Positions 33,499 to 41,363 of a stretch of DNA of 64,000 nucleotides are shown here, piece by piece. Where the stretch lies: contig NZ_HG964937.1 in NCBI RefSeq assembly GCF_000613245.1, positions 1,155,177-1,219,176 on the forward strand, given 5' to 3'. Both the position numbers and the translations under genes were made by a program. The DNA is from Mycobacterium asiaticum DSM 44297 (GTDB lineage: Bacteria; Actinomycetota; Actinomycetes; Mycobacteriales; Mycobacteriaceae). Each line of letters starts with the position of its first letter. The first letter of the stretch is position 1. The notes beneath the pieces were generated by a model. That model made no database searches and was not told where the DNA came from. It saw only the letters and a program-made list of their open reading frames with translations.

Positions 33499-34620
33499 AT
33501 GGACTCTCACCGATTCGAGGCCGCGGTCTATGCTCGTCGGCTCCGGGCCGCCGCCGCCCTGGCCGGGCAGGCCGGGCTGGCCGGCTTGGTGATCACCCCG
33601 GGCTATGACCTGCGGTATCTGCTCGGGTCCCGGGCGGAAACATTCGAGCGACTGACCGCCTTGGTGGTGCCGGCCGAGGGCGATCCGACCGTGGTGTTGC
33701 CGCGGCTGGAGCTCGCCTCACTGAAGGAGTCCGCCGCCGGGGAACTGGACCTCGCCGTCCGCGATTGGGTCGACGGCGACGACCCCTACCGATTGGTGGG
33801 TGCGGCGCTGGGCCGCGGGGCGCCCGCGGTGGCCGTGACCGACTCCATGCCGGCCCTGCACCTGCTGCCGCTGGCCGAGGTGCTGGGTGTAATGCCGGTG
33901 TTGGCCACTGACGTGCTGCGTGAACTGCGAATGGTCAAGGAAGCGGCCGAAATCGACGCCCTGTCGGCAGCGGGTGCGGCGATCGATCGGGTGCATGCCC
34001 GGGTGCCCTCGTTCTTGGTGCCGCGCCGCACGGAGGCAGAGGTTGCCGCGGACATCTCCGAAGCCATTGTCGCCGAAGGGCATTCGGGGGTGGCGTTCGT
34101 CATCGTGGGATCGGGTCCACACGGTGCGGACCCGCATCACGGCTTCTCGGACAGGAAGCTGGCAGCGGGGGACATCGTCGTCGTTGACATTGGCGGCACG
34201 TATGGGCCGGGCTACCATTCTGACTCGACCCGCACCTACAGTCTCGGCGAACCGAGTGATGAAGTGGCCGAGCAATATTCGACTTTGCAGCTGGCGCAGC
34301 GCACCGCGTTCGAGGCCGTCCGGCCCGGGGTGACGGCAGAGCAGGTCGATGCCGCAGCCCGTGATGTCCTGGCCTCGGCGGGTCTCGCCGAGTATTTCGT
34401 GCATCGCACCGGCCACGGCATTGGGTTGTGCGTGCACGAAGAGCCGTACATCGTCGCCGGCAATGGCCTGCCGCTGGCCGCGGGCATGGCGTTCTCCATC
34501 GAGCCGGGCATCTACTTCCCCGGTCGTTGGGGCGCTCGCATCGAGGACATTGTGGTGGTGACTTCGGATGGGGCCGTCTCGGTCAACAACCGTCCGCACG
34601 AGTTGATTGTGGTGGGTTAG
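33499..34620 (+). CDS. pepE: Dipeptidase PepE, M24 metallopeptidase (Xaa-Pro type)
   Basis: A 373-residue cytoplasmic peptidase. Residues 1-135 form the creatinase-like N-domain. The pita-bread catalytic domain shows all five metal ligands: two Asp in VVDIGGTYGPGYHSDSTRTY, His in HRTGHGIGLCVHEEPYI, and two Glu in FSIEPGIYFPGRWGARIEDI. Such enzymes cleave X-Pro dipeptides with two Mn or Co ions. The leaderless-type promoter supports ATG 33499. Its stop overlaps the stop of the 729-residue gene on the other strand by four bases. Matches Rv2089c. Confidence 0.94.
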   Translation: MDSHRFEAAVYARRLRAAAALAGQAGLAGLVITPGYDLRYLLGSRAETFERLTALVVPAEGDPTVVLPRLELASLKESAAGELDLAVRDWVDGDDPYRLVGAALGRGAPAVAVTDSMPALHLLPLAEVLGVMPVLATDVLRELRMVKEAAEIDALSAAGAAIDRVHARVPSFLVPRRTEAEVAADISEAIVAEGHSGVAFVIVGSGPHGADPHHGFSDRKLAAGDIVVVDIGGTYGPGYHSDSTRTYSLGEPSDEVAEQYSTLQLAQRTAFEAVRPGVTAEQVDAAARDVLASAGLAEYFVHRTGHGIGLCVHEEPYIVAGNGLPLAAGMAFSIEPGIYFPGRWGARIEDIVVVTSDGAVSVNNRPHELIVVG

Positions 34621-36806
34621 TTCTTCGGCCGTTGGGCAGTCGGTTCGCCGGCTAGGAACCAGGCGAGGTGGTAGTTGGCGGCGTTCTTGTCGCCCGCTAC
34701 CAGGGCGTCGATTGCCGCGAGCAGCTGCCAGTTGCCGACGTCGTGGGTGTTGATGTCGTTGGGGTAGTTATCCAGGACCCGGCTGCTGATATTGCCCAGA
34801 TGTTGTTGCAGCAGAAGGATTTCCGAGTCCAGCACGCCTGTGCCCGCAGAGGCCGCCTTGGCCAGGGTGTGGGCCAGCCGGGGCAGGCCGTCGCGCCATT
34901 GGGTTGCCTGGCTGAGTTCCCAGCCGAGGTCGGGGATGTCCGGCGCGGAACGCGGCCGCGGCGACGTCGACGGCGGCTCGATGTCGTGCGGGAGCTGATG
35001 GATCGGGGTGTAGCTCGCGGTGACGGTGACTTCACCGAGCAAGGATTCGAGGTTGCCGCGCCGTCGTGCCGGCGGCAGCAAGGTTACCGCTGCGGGGAGT
35101 GCGATGCCTGGCGGGATCCAGCCGCCGGCCAGGTCGGTCACCAGCACCGTGGTGCCATTAGTGCGGTCGCCGGCGGCCCACGCCAGGCGTGGTTGCTGAC
35201 GGGCGACCGCGTCGACCAGGTGCTGTAGCCGGGCACGCGCTGTCGCATCGGCTGACGCCGCGCCGACCGCCGCGCCGGTCGCGGTGGCAGTGACGGCTTG
35301 CGCGGCGGTGGCGTTCGGCGGCGCGGGTTGCGCTGACGTCGTGGTTTGGCGGACGACCGCCGGTTGGCTCGGACTGGCATGAGCCCCGGACGGGCTCACC
35401 GGTGCCGAACTTGGCGTCGCTGACACCGGCGGAGGGTTGGGCGTTGACGGGGGAGTGAAGGTGGTTGATACCGGAGGCCGAAGGTCGGACCCGTAGGTCG
35501 GCAGTGCGCCGGCGGCCGGGGGCGGCGCGGGCGCGATCGGTGCCGGGGCAGCCGCGGCAACAATTGCCGGTGCTTGCGGGGCCTCCGGAGCGGGCGTGTG
35601 GTGGGTTGGCGCGGGCGTGTCCGCTAGGGGCACGTGTACTGGCGCGGCAGTGGTCGCAGGCATTGCTGTTGCGGCATGCGACATTTGGGGCTCGGTCGGC
35701 GTCATTGGCATTGACGGCACGGCATGGCCTGCGGCCGAGAATGGTGCGCCGGACTCCAATCCCTTGTTGAAACTTTGGGCGAGTTCGGCGGGTGTGATTG
35801 TGGGGCTTGGGAGGGCGGGAGTGGACGGGGCGCCCGACAATCCGGGCATAGCGCCGGGGGTGGGCGGGAGCGGGGCTACCGCAGGGGAAGTGAGGCTTGG
35901 TGCCGAGATGGTGGGTGCGGCGGGTGAGTGTGGGGAAGAAGTAAGTGATATCGGAGCCGGCACATTTCCAGTCACGGGGCTAGTCATCGGCTGTGTCTTG
36001 GAATTGTTTGGCAAGCCTGCAGCGGAGGTGAACCTCGACGAACGGCCAGCTGCCGTAACAGGATGGGGAGTCGTCGCTAGATTGCAGGGCAACGGACCAT
36101 CGCTCTGCATAGACGTGCCTGGAGATTGCGAGTCCAGTTGTTCGTGCGTACTGGCGTTGCTAGGAATGCCAGTTGAGCCATGCGATCCGCTCAGAAGCTC
36201 ACCCACTCGAGTCTCGAGGTCCTGCTGACTGTCCCTTTGCCGGAATAGCTGGGTAGCATCGGCTCCCGCTGCCTGAGCGAAACTTCGAGCCGACACTTCA
36301 GCCCCATCAGCGTCAAGTATCCTTTGAATCGCATCAAGGATATTCGCTCCATATTTCGCCGCAACAGCATTTGCTTCCGTTCGGCACTTCTGAACGAGTT
36401 CAACGACTTGGGCGATCTTTGCGGGCCCAGGTGTTGGCGATGCTTGAATCCGATTAATTTCTCGGTTGCCTTCTTGCGCAATCTCGGTCAAAGCCTGCCG
36501 TAAGCTCTTAACGCTGTCTATTGCGGTCCCATACGCAGTTTCCTTAATGCCGTTTTTCTCTGCCGCGCCCCTAGCCTGAGTCGCCCCGCGCTGAAACGCC
36601 TCGCGAAGATCCTCCACCGTCAGTCCCCGCTGCTCGGCTAGCTCACTAGTGCGAACGCTTGCTAATTCATCCGCGAAATGATAGAAACCCGTCTTCGATG
36701 CGTGACGCCGGGTTTTTCCCTGTTCTAGTACAAGTAATTCTTGCTCCGTTGGCCAATTATCGCCGATTAGAAGAAACGACCATTCGCCAGGCGGAAAATC
36801 AGTCAT
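34617..36806 (-). CDS. 729-residue Rv2082/Rv3899c-like protein with a low-GC N-terminal part
   Basis: No enzyme motif is recognised. Residues 1-200 are polar and helical (TVEDLREAFQRGATQARGAA, LTEIAQEGNREINRIQ). Residues about 200-500 are a Pro/Ala/Ser/Thr-rich linker. The last 230 residues (HLVDAVARQQPRLAWAAGDR, VLVTDLAGGWIPPGIALPAA, SQATQWRDGLPRLAHTLAKA) resemble the conserved C-terminal domain I recall from Rv2082 and Rv3899c (DUF5631/DUF5632). The first 500 bases are much poorer in G+C than the neighbours: by hand count 25 of 60 at 36721-36780 and 29 of 60 at 36781-36840. That points to a foreign origin of the N-terminal part. The ATG overlaps the stop of the membrane protein upstream (ATGA). 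Probably a type VII-associated protein; function unknown. Confidence 0.78.
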   Translation of the reverse strand: MTDFPPGEWSFLLIGDNWPTEQELLVLEQGKTRRHASKTGFYHFADELASVRTSELAEQRGLTVEDLREAFQRGATQARGAAEKNGIKETAYGTAIDSVKSLRQALTEIAQEGNREINRIQASPTPGPAKIAQVVELVQKCRTEANAVAAKYGANILDAIQRILDADGAEVSARSFAQAAGADATQLFRQRDSQQDLETRVGELLSGSHGSTGIPSNASTHEQLDSQSPGTSMQSDGPLPCNLATTPHPVTAAGRSSRFTSAAGLPNNSKTQPMTSPVTGNVPAPISLTSSPHSPAAPTISAPSLTSPAVAPLPPTPGAMPGLSGAPSTPALPSPTITPAELAQSFNKGLESGAPFSAAGHAVPSMPMTPTEPQMSHAATAMPATTAAPVHVPLADTPAPTHHTPAPEAPQAPAIVAAAAPAPIAPAPPPAAGALPTYGSDLRPPVSTTFTPPSTPNPPPVSATPSSAPVSPSGAHASPSQPAVVRQTTTSAQPAPPNATAAQAVTATATGAAVGAASADATARARLQHLVDAVARQQPRLAWAAGDRTNGTTVLVTDLAGGWIPPGIALPAAVTLLPPARRRGNLESLLGEVTVTASYTPIHQLPHDIEPPSTSPRPRSAPDIPDLGWELSQATQWRDGLPRLAHTLAKAASAGTGVLDSEILLLQQHLGNISSRVLDNYPNDINTHDVGNWQLLAAIDALVAGDKNAANYHLAWFLAGEPTAQRPKN

Positions 36807-37336
36807 TTACAGATCTTGTCGATTGTTGCTGTCGGCGCTTCGGCTGCTTGCCGCAGTTGGGCTATGTCAGTATCGGATTTATCGGCTAAGTAACTGACCG
36901 TCAATTCTTGATACAAATTCGCGAGAGCGCGTGTCGCACTTGCCAGCTCGGACGCTGTAGCTCGTTCCTGAGTAAGTGTCGTTAGCAAGTAGCGGCTGCC
37001 TACGTCGAGGGCTTGGCGCGAAGCTGTGGCGATAGCGAGGCTCACCGTCGGATCGTTGCTACTACCTCGGGCACCAGCTACGGTCAGCGCCTCTCGCACC
37101 TTCGCGTACGCAGCGCACACCTTCACCTTCGCGTCTGCAACCTGCTGGCTCGTGTACGTCGGGGCCGGCGGAGGCTCGTTCTTCGGCAGCGGTCGCAACC
37201 AGGCGCCTAAGGCGACTCCAATCGCAAGCAACGCGATCCCCAGCGATACCAGCCCCAGCCAGCGCGACGGTTGACGACGCGTAGCTGGCGGCGTAGATGG
37301 CCACGCGGGGGGTTGCGGTGGGGGCACGTTGGACAC
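36803..37336 (-). CDS. Small membrane-anchored protein with a proline-rich N-terminus
   Basis: A 177-residue protein from GTG 37336: a Pro-rich cytoplasmic start (VSNVPPPQPPAWPSTPP), one membrane helix at about 28-48 (LGLVSLGIALLAIGVALGAW), then a 125-residue outer helical domain with cysteines in VKVCAAYAKVREAL and IDKICK. This plan recurs in mycobacterial T7SS-linked loci such as that around Rv3899c, though I cannot name the family. TACGAT lies 6 nt before GTG 37336, which favours it over the GTG at 37360. The stop overlaps the start of the 729-residue gene, so the two are coupled. G+C content is lower than the window average, as in the start of its partner. Confidence 0.7.
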   Translation of the reverse strand: MSNVPPPQPPAWPSTPPATRRQPSRWLGLVSLGIALLAIGVALGAWLRPLPKNEPPPAPTYTSQQVADAKVKVCAAYAKVREALTVAGARGSSNDPTVSLAIATASRQALDVGSRYLLTTLTQERATASELASATRALANLYQELTVSYLADKSDTDIAQLRQAAEAPTATIDKICK

Positions 37337-37342
37337 GCGTGG

Positions 37343-37348
37343 ATCGTA
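37343..37348 (-). promoter_or_regulatory. -10 element of the small membrane protein gene
   Basis: TACGAT on the minus strand, 6 nt before GTG 37336. It implies that the last two genes of the locus have their own leaderless promoter. Confidence 0.4.
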
Positions 37349-37447
37349 TCGTTCCACCACGAAAGCGCCAGTCAGTCTTTGCTACAGCCCCTCAATTGAC
37401 GATTGATCAGCGGGTCACCTTCAAAAATGTCATTGCTACAGGCCCAG

Positions 37448-38410
37448 TCAGCGACCCGGCGAACCCTCAGCATCGGTCTTGTCGTCAGACAGCAGGATCC
37501 GCCGCGTCGCCACCGGCTTGCCATCGACATGCTTGGTCACCGCGGGCAGGGGCGGCGGCGTCGTGATCCGTCCATGCACCGGCGCGCCATTCTTGACGGT
37601 CGGTCCGACGATGCGTTTGGTGTCGGGTTTCGCATCATTGCCGGTACCGCCGCCGCCGTGCATGGCTCCGGGCGGCATCATCGGCATCGCGCCGCCCATC
37701 GCGCCGCGCGGAGCGGCCGACGGCTCGGGCGCACTCGGTGCGGGCAACGATGTCGCCTGCGACGATGCCGGCACCGTACCGGCCGACGGAGTCGGCGGCG
37801 GTCCCAGCATCGCGGTCGGGGTGGTCCCCTCAAAGCCCCCCGCGCCATCACCGCCGCCGCCGCCACCGGCGCCACCGGCGAAGCCACCGCCACCAGCACC
37901 AAGCTCATCGTCGGCTCCGAGCAGATCGGCCGGCTCGGCGGTACCGGCGCCAGCGCCCTGCTGCATCATGCCCATTCCGGCCTGCATCGCTTGCTGTCCG
38001 GCCTGGGCGAGCTGTTGGGGAATCTGACTGAACGGCTGCAGGATGCCTCCCAAGGCACCGGCAATGCCGCCCGCGATTCCAGAGGCCATCTGCGGCATCT
38101 GCTGCAGCATCTGGGACATTTGCCCCGCGCCTCCGACACCGGCCAGTTGCGCGGCGGCCTCGTCTTCGTTGGCCGGGAACTTGGCGAGCGCATCGGCGAC
38201 CTTCGCGTCCCGCTCGTCATGCCCGGCCTGCGCTTCGCCGTTGTCCTCGGCGTCCCCGGCATTGGCCGCCGCGCCCAGCGCCCGGAGCAGCTGGCTGATG
38301 CTGGAATGCCCAGGCGCCAACGGGTCGGGGGTGATTACGGGCGGTGGCGGTATCCCGAGCAGCTGTGACAGCTGATCGAGGATGATGCGTAGCTCGTCGT
38401 CCCCGCTCAT
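37448..38410 (-). CDS. Ala/Gly/Pro-rich protein, Rv2083-like
   Basis: A 320-residue protein with no signal peptide. Residues 1-40 are helical (DDELRIILDQLSQLLGI). About 85-165 are rich in Gln, Met and Gly (QMSQMLQQMPQMASGIAGGI, QQLAQAGQQAMQAGMGMM), reminiscent of ESX-substrate scaffolds. A poly-Gly segment and a Pro-rich stretch follow. The tail is charged and basic (TRRILLSDDKTDAEGSPGR). Length and position fit Rv2083 as I remember it (314 residues). GGAAGGAC precedes ATG 38410. It stands between the 801-residue gene (86 bp upstream) and the small membrane protein gene (111 bp downstream). Confidence 0.75.
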   Translation of the reverse strand: MSGDDELRIILDQLSQLLGIPPPPVITPDPLAPGHSSISQLLRALGAAANAGDAEDNGEAQAGHDERDAKVADALAKFPANEDEAAAQLAGVGGAGQMSQMLQQMPQMASGIAGGIAGALGGILQPFSQIPQQLAQAGQQAMQAGMGMMQQGAGAGTAEPADLLGADDELGAGGGGFAGGAGGGGGGDGAGGFEGTTPTAMLGPPPTPSAGTVPASSQATSLPAPSAPEPSAAPRGAMGGAMPMMPPGAMHGGGGTGNDAKPDTKRIVGPTVKNGAPVHGRITTPPPLPAVTKHVDGKPVATRRILLSDDKTDAEGSPGR

Positions 38411-38496
38411 CGTGTCCTTCCACCCGACCCGTAACCCGCCGACGGGATTCGGTGATGCTATCGCCTATCGACGAATCGAGTTAGTCACCCGCGGCA

Positions 38497-40902
38497 TCAT
38501 CGCTTCAGCGGGTTGGGATCGTTAGTTACCGCGTTGTAGCGCAGGATCATGTCTTTGTCGGGCGCCGCGTAGCGGGCAGGGTCGTCGCCGTAGATTTCAG
38601 TCAACAATCCAACCAGTGCCCGGCTCAAGGTCGCGTCGTAGGCACCGGACTCCACCGGAATACCTCTGCCCAGCAACTCATCTGGGCTGGCGATGCGCCC
38701 GTTGATCAGATACGGCAACGGGATGCCCTCGACGCGATGTCCAGAGGCTATGACCGCGTTGAGTATTTCGCGGTCCGCTCGGCCAATCGACAAGTTGGCC
38801 AACGGATGATCGGTCGGCATCGGCGTCTCGGTCGGTGCGGGCCCTAACACCTCGGCCTCGATCGCCTGGCCGAGGATGCCGACAAGGGGCCCGGCTATGG
38901 CTCCTCCCTCCGGTATCAGCCCCGTCGCCGCCGACGTGGTTCTCACACCCAATTCGTAAGCGGTCTTGATCTGGTCGTATTCCGCGCGTTGCACGGCGTT
39001 TTCGGCTATCTGGTGGTTCTCGGCCTCGGCTTGAACCGCATTGTGTATCCCGGAGTTGACCAGTCCTCGCAGGGTCATCGCATCGTGCAAGTCGGCGTTG
39101 TATCCCGTGATGTCGGGTGCATCGCTGGTGAGCGCTTGAACGTAGCGGCCCTCGGCGACCAGCGCCTGGCGGTCAGCGAGCCCGTTGAAGTAGTCCGAGG
39201 CCATCCGGTCGGTACTGAGCACCGAGAATATGCCCTTGGCTATCGGCAAGCGGCCGCTGTCGTTGTTGTCACCGTAGGTGTCGGGGAAGTAGCCGAGATC
39301 CGGTACAGCGCCCGGTGTCCCAGTGATGTTGCCGATATACGGCGCCAGACCGCGCGCCATGGCGCGCACCAGTTCGGGATTCCGTTTGCCCACCGTCTCG
39401 TCACCGCGTAGATGCAGTAAGTCGGGTTCGTGTGAACCGATGTAGGACCCATAGGCATTCGCGGTTTCGCCGGCGATCCCGGCTTCCGGACCATGGGCGG
39501 CCGGTGCGGTCCAGTCGAAGATCGCGGCGACGGCTTTTCCGCCGTCCTCCCACCGGTGTTGAAGGACGTGTTGCAGGAACGCGTCGCGGTCGGACCCGGT
39601 AAACATGTCATGCACCACCGGATGGTCCGGTGCGACCGCGCCCAGCATGTCGCCGACCAACTGGCCGAATACCTTGTTGAACGGGTGATTAGGGAAGTCT
39701 GCCTCGGGGGGCGGATTGAAGGTGCGGTTCATCACGACCGCCGTGCGTTGGATCATCCGCCGATCCAGATCCGTGTTCGTTTGAAAAGCGGGATTGCTGC
39801 GCATGACGATGTCGGTAATGATCCTGACCGGGTCGCCGATCAGGATCGGTCCCAACACCGGATCGTTGTGGATCGTGAAGGGTTCGTCGAACGCTTTCTG
39901 CACGCTTTCGGGCAACTGCGCCGCGCCGCCCCGCATCGGGGCATCCCCCTGCCGGGCACCGGGTTTGAGCTCGGTGCGCGGAAACACGATGGCGGGGTTA
40001 CTCATCAGCTGCCACGAATTGGCGATCATCTGCCGTTGGTCACCGAGTCGCCGTTCGGCTTCGGCCAGCGCAGCTATGGACATGCCGTGCTGCTGGGCCT
40101 GCAACTGACTGAGTACCGAAGCTTGGTCGGCTGTCAGCGGAGTCTTGCCGGCGAGCTGATCGGCGGTGATCGACTCCAGCACCTCATTCACTCGGGACGC
40201 CGCAGCCCGGTCGCCGGCCAGCGCCGCGTGAACGTCCTGTTCGGCTCGCTCTGGCGACTCTTCTTCGTAGCCGTCCAGGTTCTCGATCGGCGCCACATCG
40301 TATCCGTCCTGGGTCCGCATCTGCTTCGTCAGATGGTGTAGCTGTTCTGAATACAGTTCGCGGAGGTGCACAACCTGGTGCACCGCAGCCGCCGTTACTT
40401 CGACGGCCTGGTCTTGGAGATCGTCGACGCGCTGAGCGAGAACCGCCGCATACACGGGGGAAAGGGGGAGCGACACCATCTCGGACTCGAGCACCTCGCC
40501 AATCTCGTGGTCAATGGCCTCTAACCGAGGTTCCAAAACCCGGAGCACGACTCCGGCCGCCCGCTGCGCTTCGGCGAGCAGCGCCGCCACCTGCTCTAAT
40601 TTGGCTGCGATGTCAGCGAGCTGCGCTGCCTGGATACCCAGTGACTGGGTGGCGCGGCGAACCTCGGCGGCATCGTTGATCGGATGGTCGCCGTGCTCGC
40701 GGTTCCAGGACGCCTCAAAGCGGCGGCGCGCTTCCTCGAAGGCGGCATCGGCCTCAGCGGTCCGTTGCCCCGCATCGTGAAACGCCTGACCCAGCGACGA
40801 GATCTGAGCCGGACAACCACGCTGGAGGCTCGCGTTGACGGCCCACGGGTCGCCGCCAGCCTCGGCGAACAGACGCCCGACGCTTATGTGCCTGAGTCGC
40901 AC
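38497..40902 (-). CDS. 801-residue protein with a WXG100-like N-terminus ('TPR repeat region' family, Rv2079-like)
   Basis: A large soluble protein with no signal peptide. GTG 40902 gives RLRHISVGRLFAEAGGDPW, the N-terminus I associate with this mycobacterial family. Residues 20-200 form long amphipathic helices (AFHDAGQRTAEADAAFEEAR, then RRRFEASWN), like a WXG100/ESX hairpin. The 380-620 part has NPELVRALARGL-type helices (ELVRAMARGLAPYIGNITGT; FFTG-like MFTGSDRDAFLQHVLQHRWE), similar to DUF6571-type segments of Streptomyces type VII-associated proteins. The last 90 residues are a compact domain (HRVEGIPLPYLINGRIASPD). It overlaps the DUF2563 gene upstream by 19 bp. No toxin active site is recognised. 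Confidence 0.78.
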   Translation of the reverse strand: MRLRHISVGRLFAEAGGDPWAVNASLQRGCPAQISSLGQAFHDAGQRTAEADAAFEEARRRFEASWNREHGDHPINDAAEVRRATQSLGIQAAQLADIAAKLEQVAALLAEAQRAAGVVLRVLEPRLEAIDHEIGEVLESEMVSLPLSPVYAAVLAQRVDDLQDQAVEVTAAAVHQVVHLRELYSEQLHHLTKQMRTQDGYDVAPIENLDGYEEESPERAEQDVHAALAGDRAAASRVNEVLESITADQLAGKTPLTADQASVLSQLQAQQHGMSIAALAEAERRLGDQRQMIANSWQLMSNPAIVFPRTELKPGARQGDAPMRGGAAQLPESVQKAFDEPFTIHNDPVLGPILIGDPVRIITDIVMRSNPAFQTNTDLDRRMIQRTAVVMNRTFNPPPEADFPNHPFNKVFGQLVGDMLGAVAPDHPVVHDMFTGSDRDAFLQHVLQHRWEDGGKAVAAIFDWTAPAAHGPEAGIAGETANAYGSYIGSHEPDLLHLRGDETVGKRNPELVRAMARGLAPYIGNITGTPGAVPDLGYFPDTYGDNNDSGRLPIAKGIFSVLSTDRMASDYFNGLADRQALVAEGRYVQALTSDAPDITGYNADLHDAMTLRGLVNSGIHNAVQAEAENHQIAENAVQRAEYDQIKTAYELGVRTTSAATGLIPEGGAIAGPLVGILGQAIEAEVLGPAPTETPMPTDHPLANLSIGRADREILNAVIASGHRVEGIPLPYLINGRIASPDELLGRGIPVESGAYDATLSRALVGLLTEIYGDDPARYAAPDKDMILRYNAVTNDPNPLKR

Positions 40903-41198
40903 CGCACCGCTCGAAGCTGGCCGGCGTTGTCGTCGTCTGTGACGTGAAACGCTGTGGCGGCCTGCTGGGCGTGATCACCGATGCCATTAAGGATCTTCTT
41001 GTTAATCAACAGGTTTCGCATTTGGTGAGCGTGCGCGACCCCGACCGCCACGCGAAACGCCTCACCCGCGCCGAAGTCGCCGAACATTCGGGCAGGCAGC
41101 GGCTCCCGCGAAAGATGCTGCGCCGCTTGCTCGGTGTGCGTGCCCGCACGGCTGGCCTCGCGACCACCCGCCCGCAACAATTCGGTGTTAACAAACAC
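40884..41198 (-). CDS. DUF2563 protein (Rv2078-like)
   Basis: A 104-residue helical protein starting FVNTELLRAGGREASRAG, with GTHTEQAAQHLSREPLPARM, MFGDFGAGEAFRVAVGVAHA and a C-terminal FHVTDDDNAGQLRAV. This is the DUF2563 pattern: a WXG100-sized helical protein common in mycobacteria next to the 'TPR repeat region' family. GAAGGGAGGCCGCA precedes the GTG. It is the first gene of a five-gene minus-strand unit ending at 34617. By analogy with ESX pairs, it and the 801-residue protein may be secretion partners; that is inference. The 165 bp upstream, shared with the divergent PLC-like gene, hold the promoters. Confidence 0.82.
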   Translation of the reverse strand: MFVNTELLRAGGREASRAGTHTEQAAQHLSREPLPARMFGDFGAGEAFRVAVGVAHAHQMRNLLINKKILNGIGDHAQQAATAFHVTDDDNAGQLRAVRCDSGT

Positions 41199-41363
41199 TG
41201 CGGCCTCCCTTCGCTGGGAAAGCTAATCTCCGGTCGGCTCACCCGCAATTCACCCCTCGGCGAGGCCAACCCTTGCCCGCCCTGGTTCACGAAGTGATCT
41301 CAACACTCCTACAGTTCGACAACGTTTCTCGTCTCCGTCTGTTGGGCCGTGCCAGGGTAGCGC

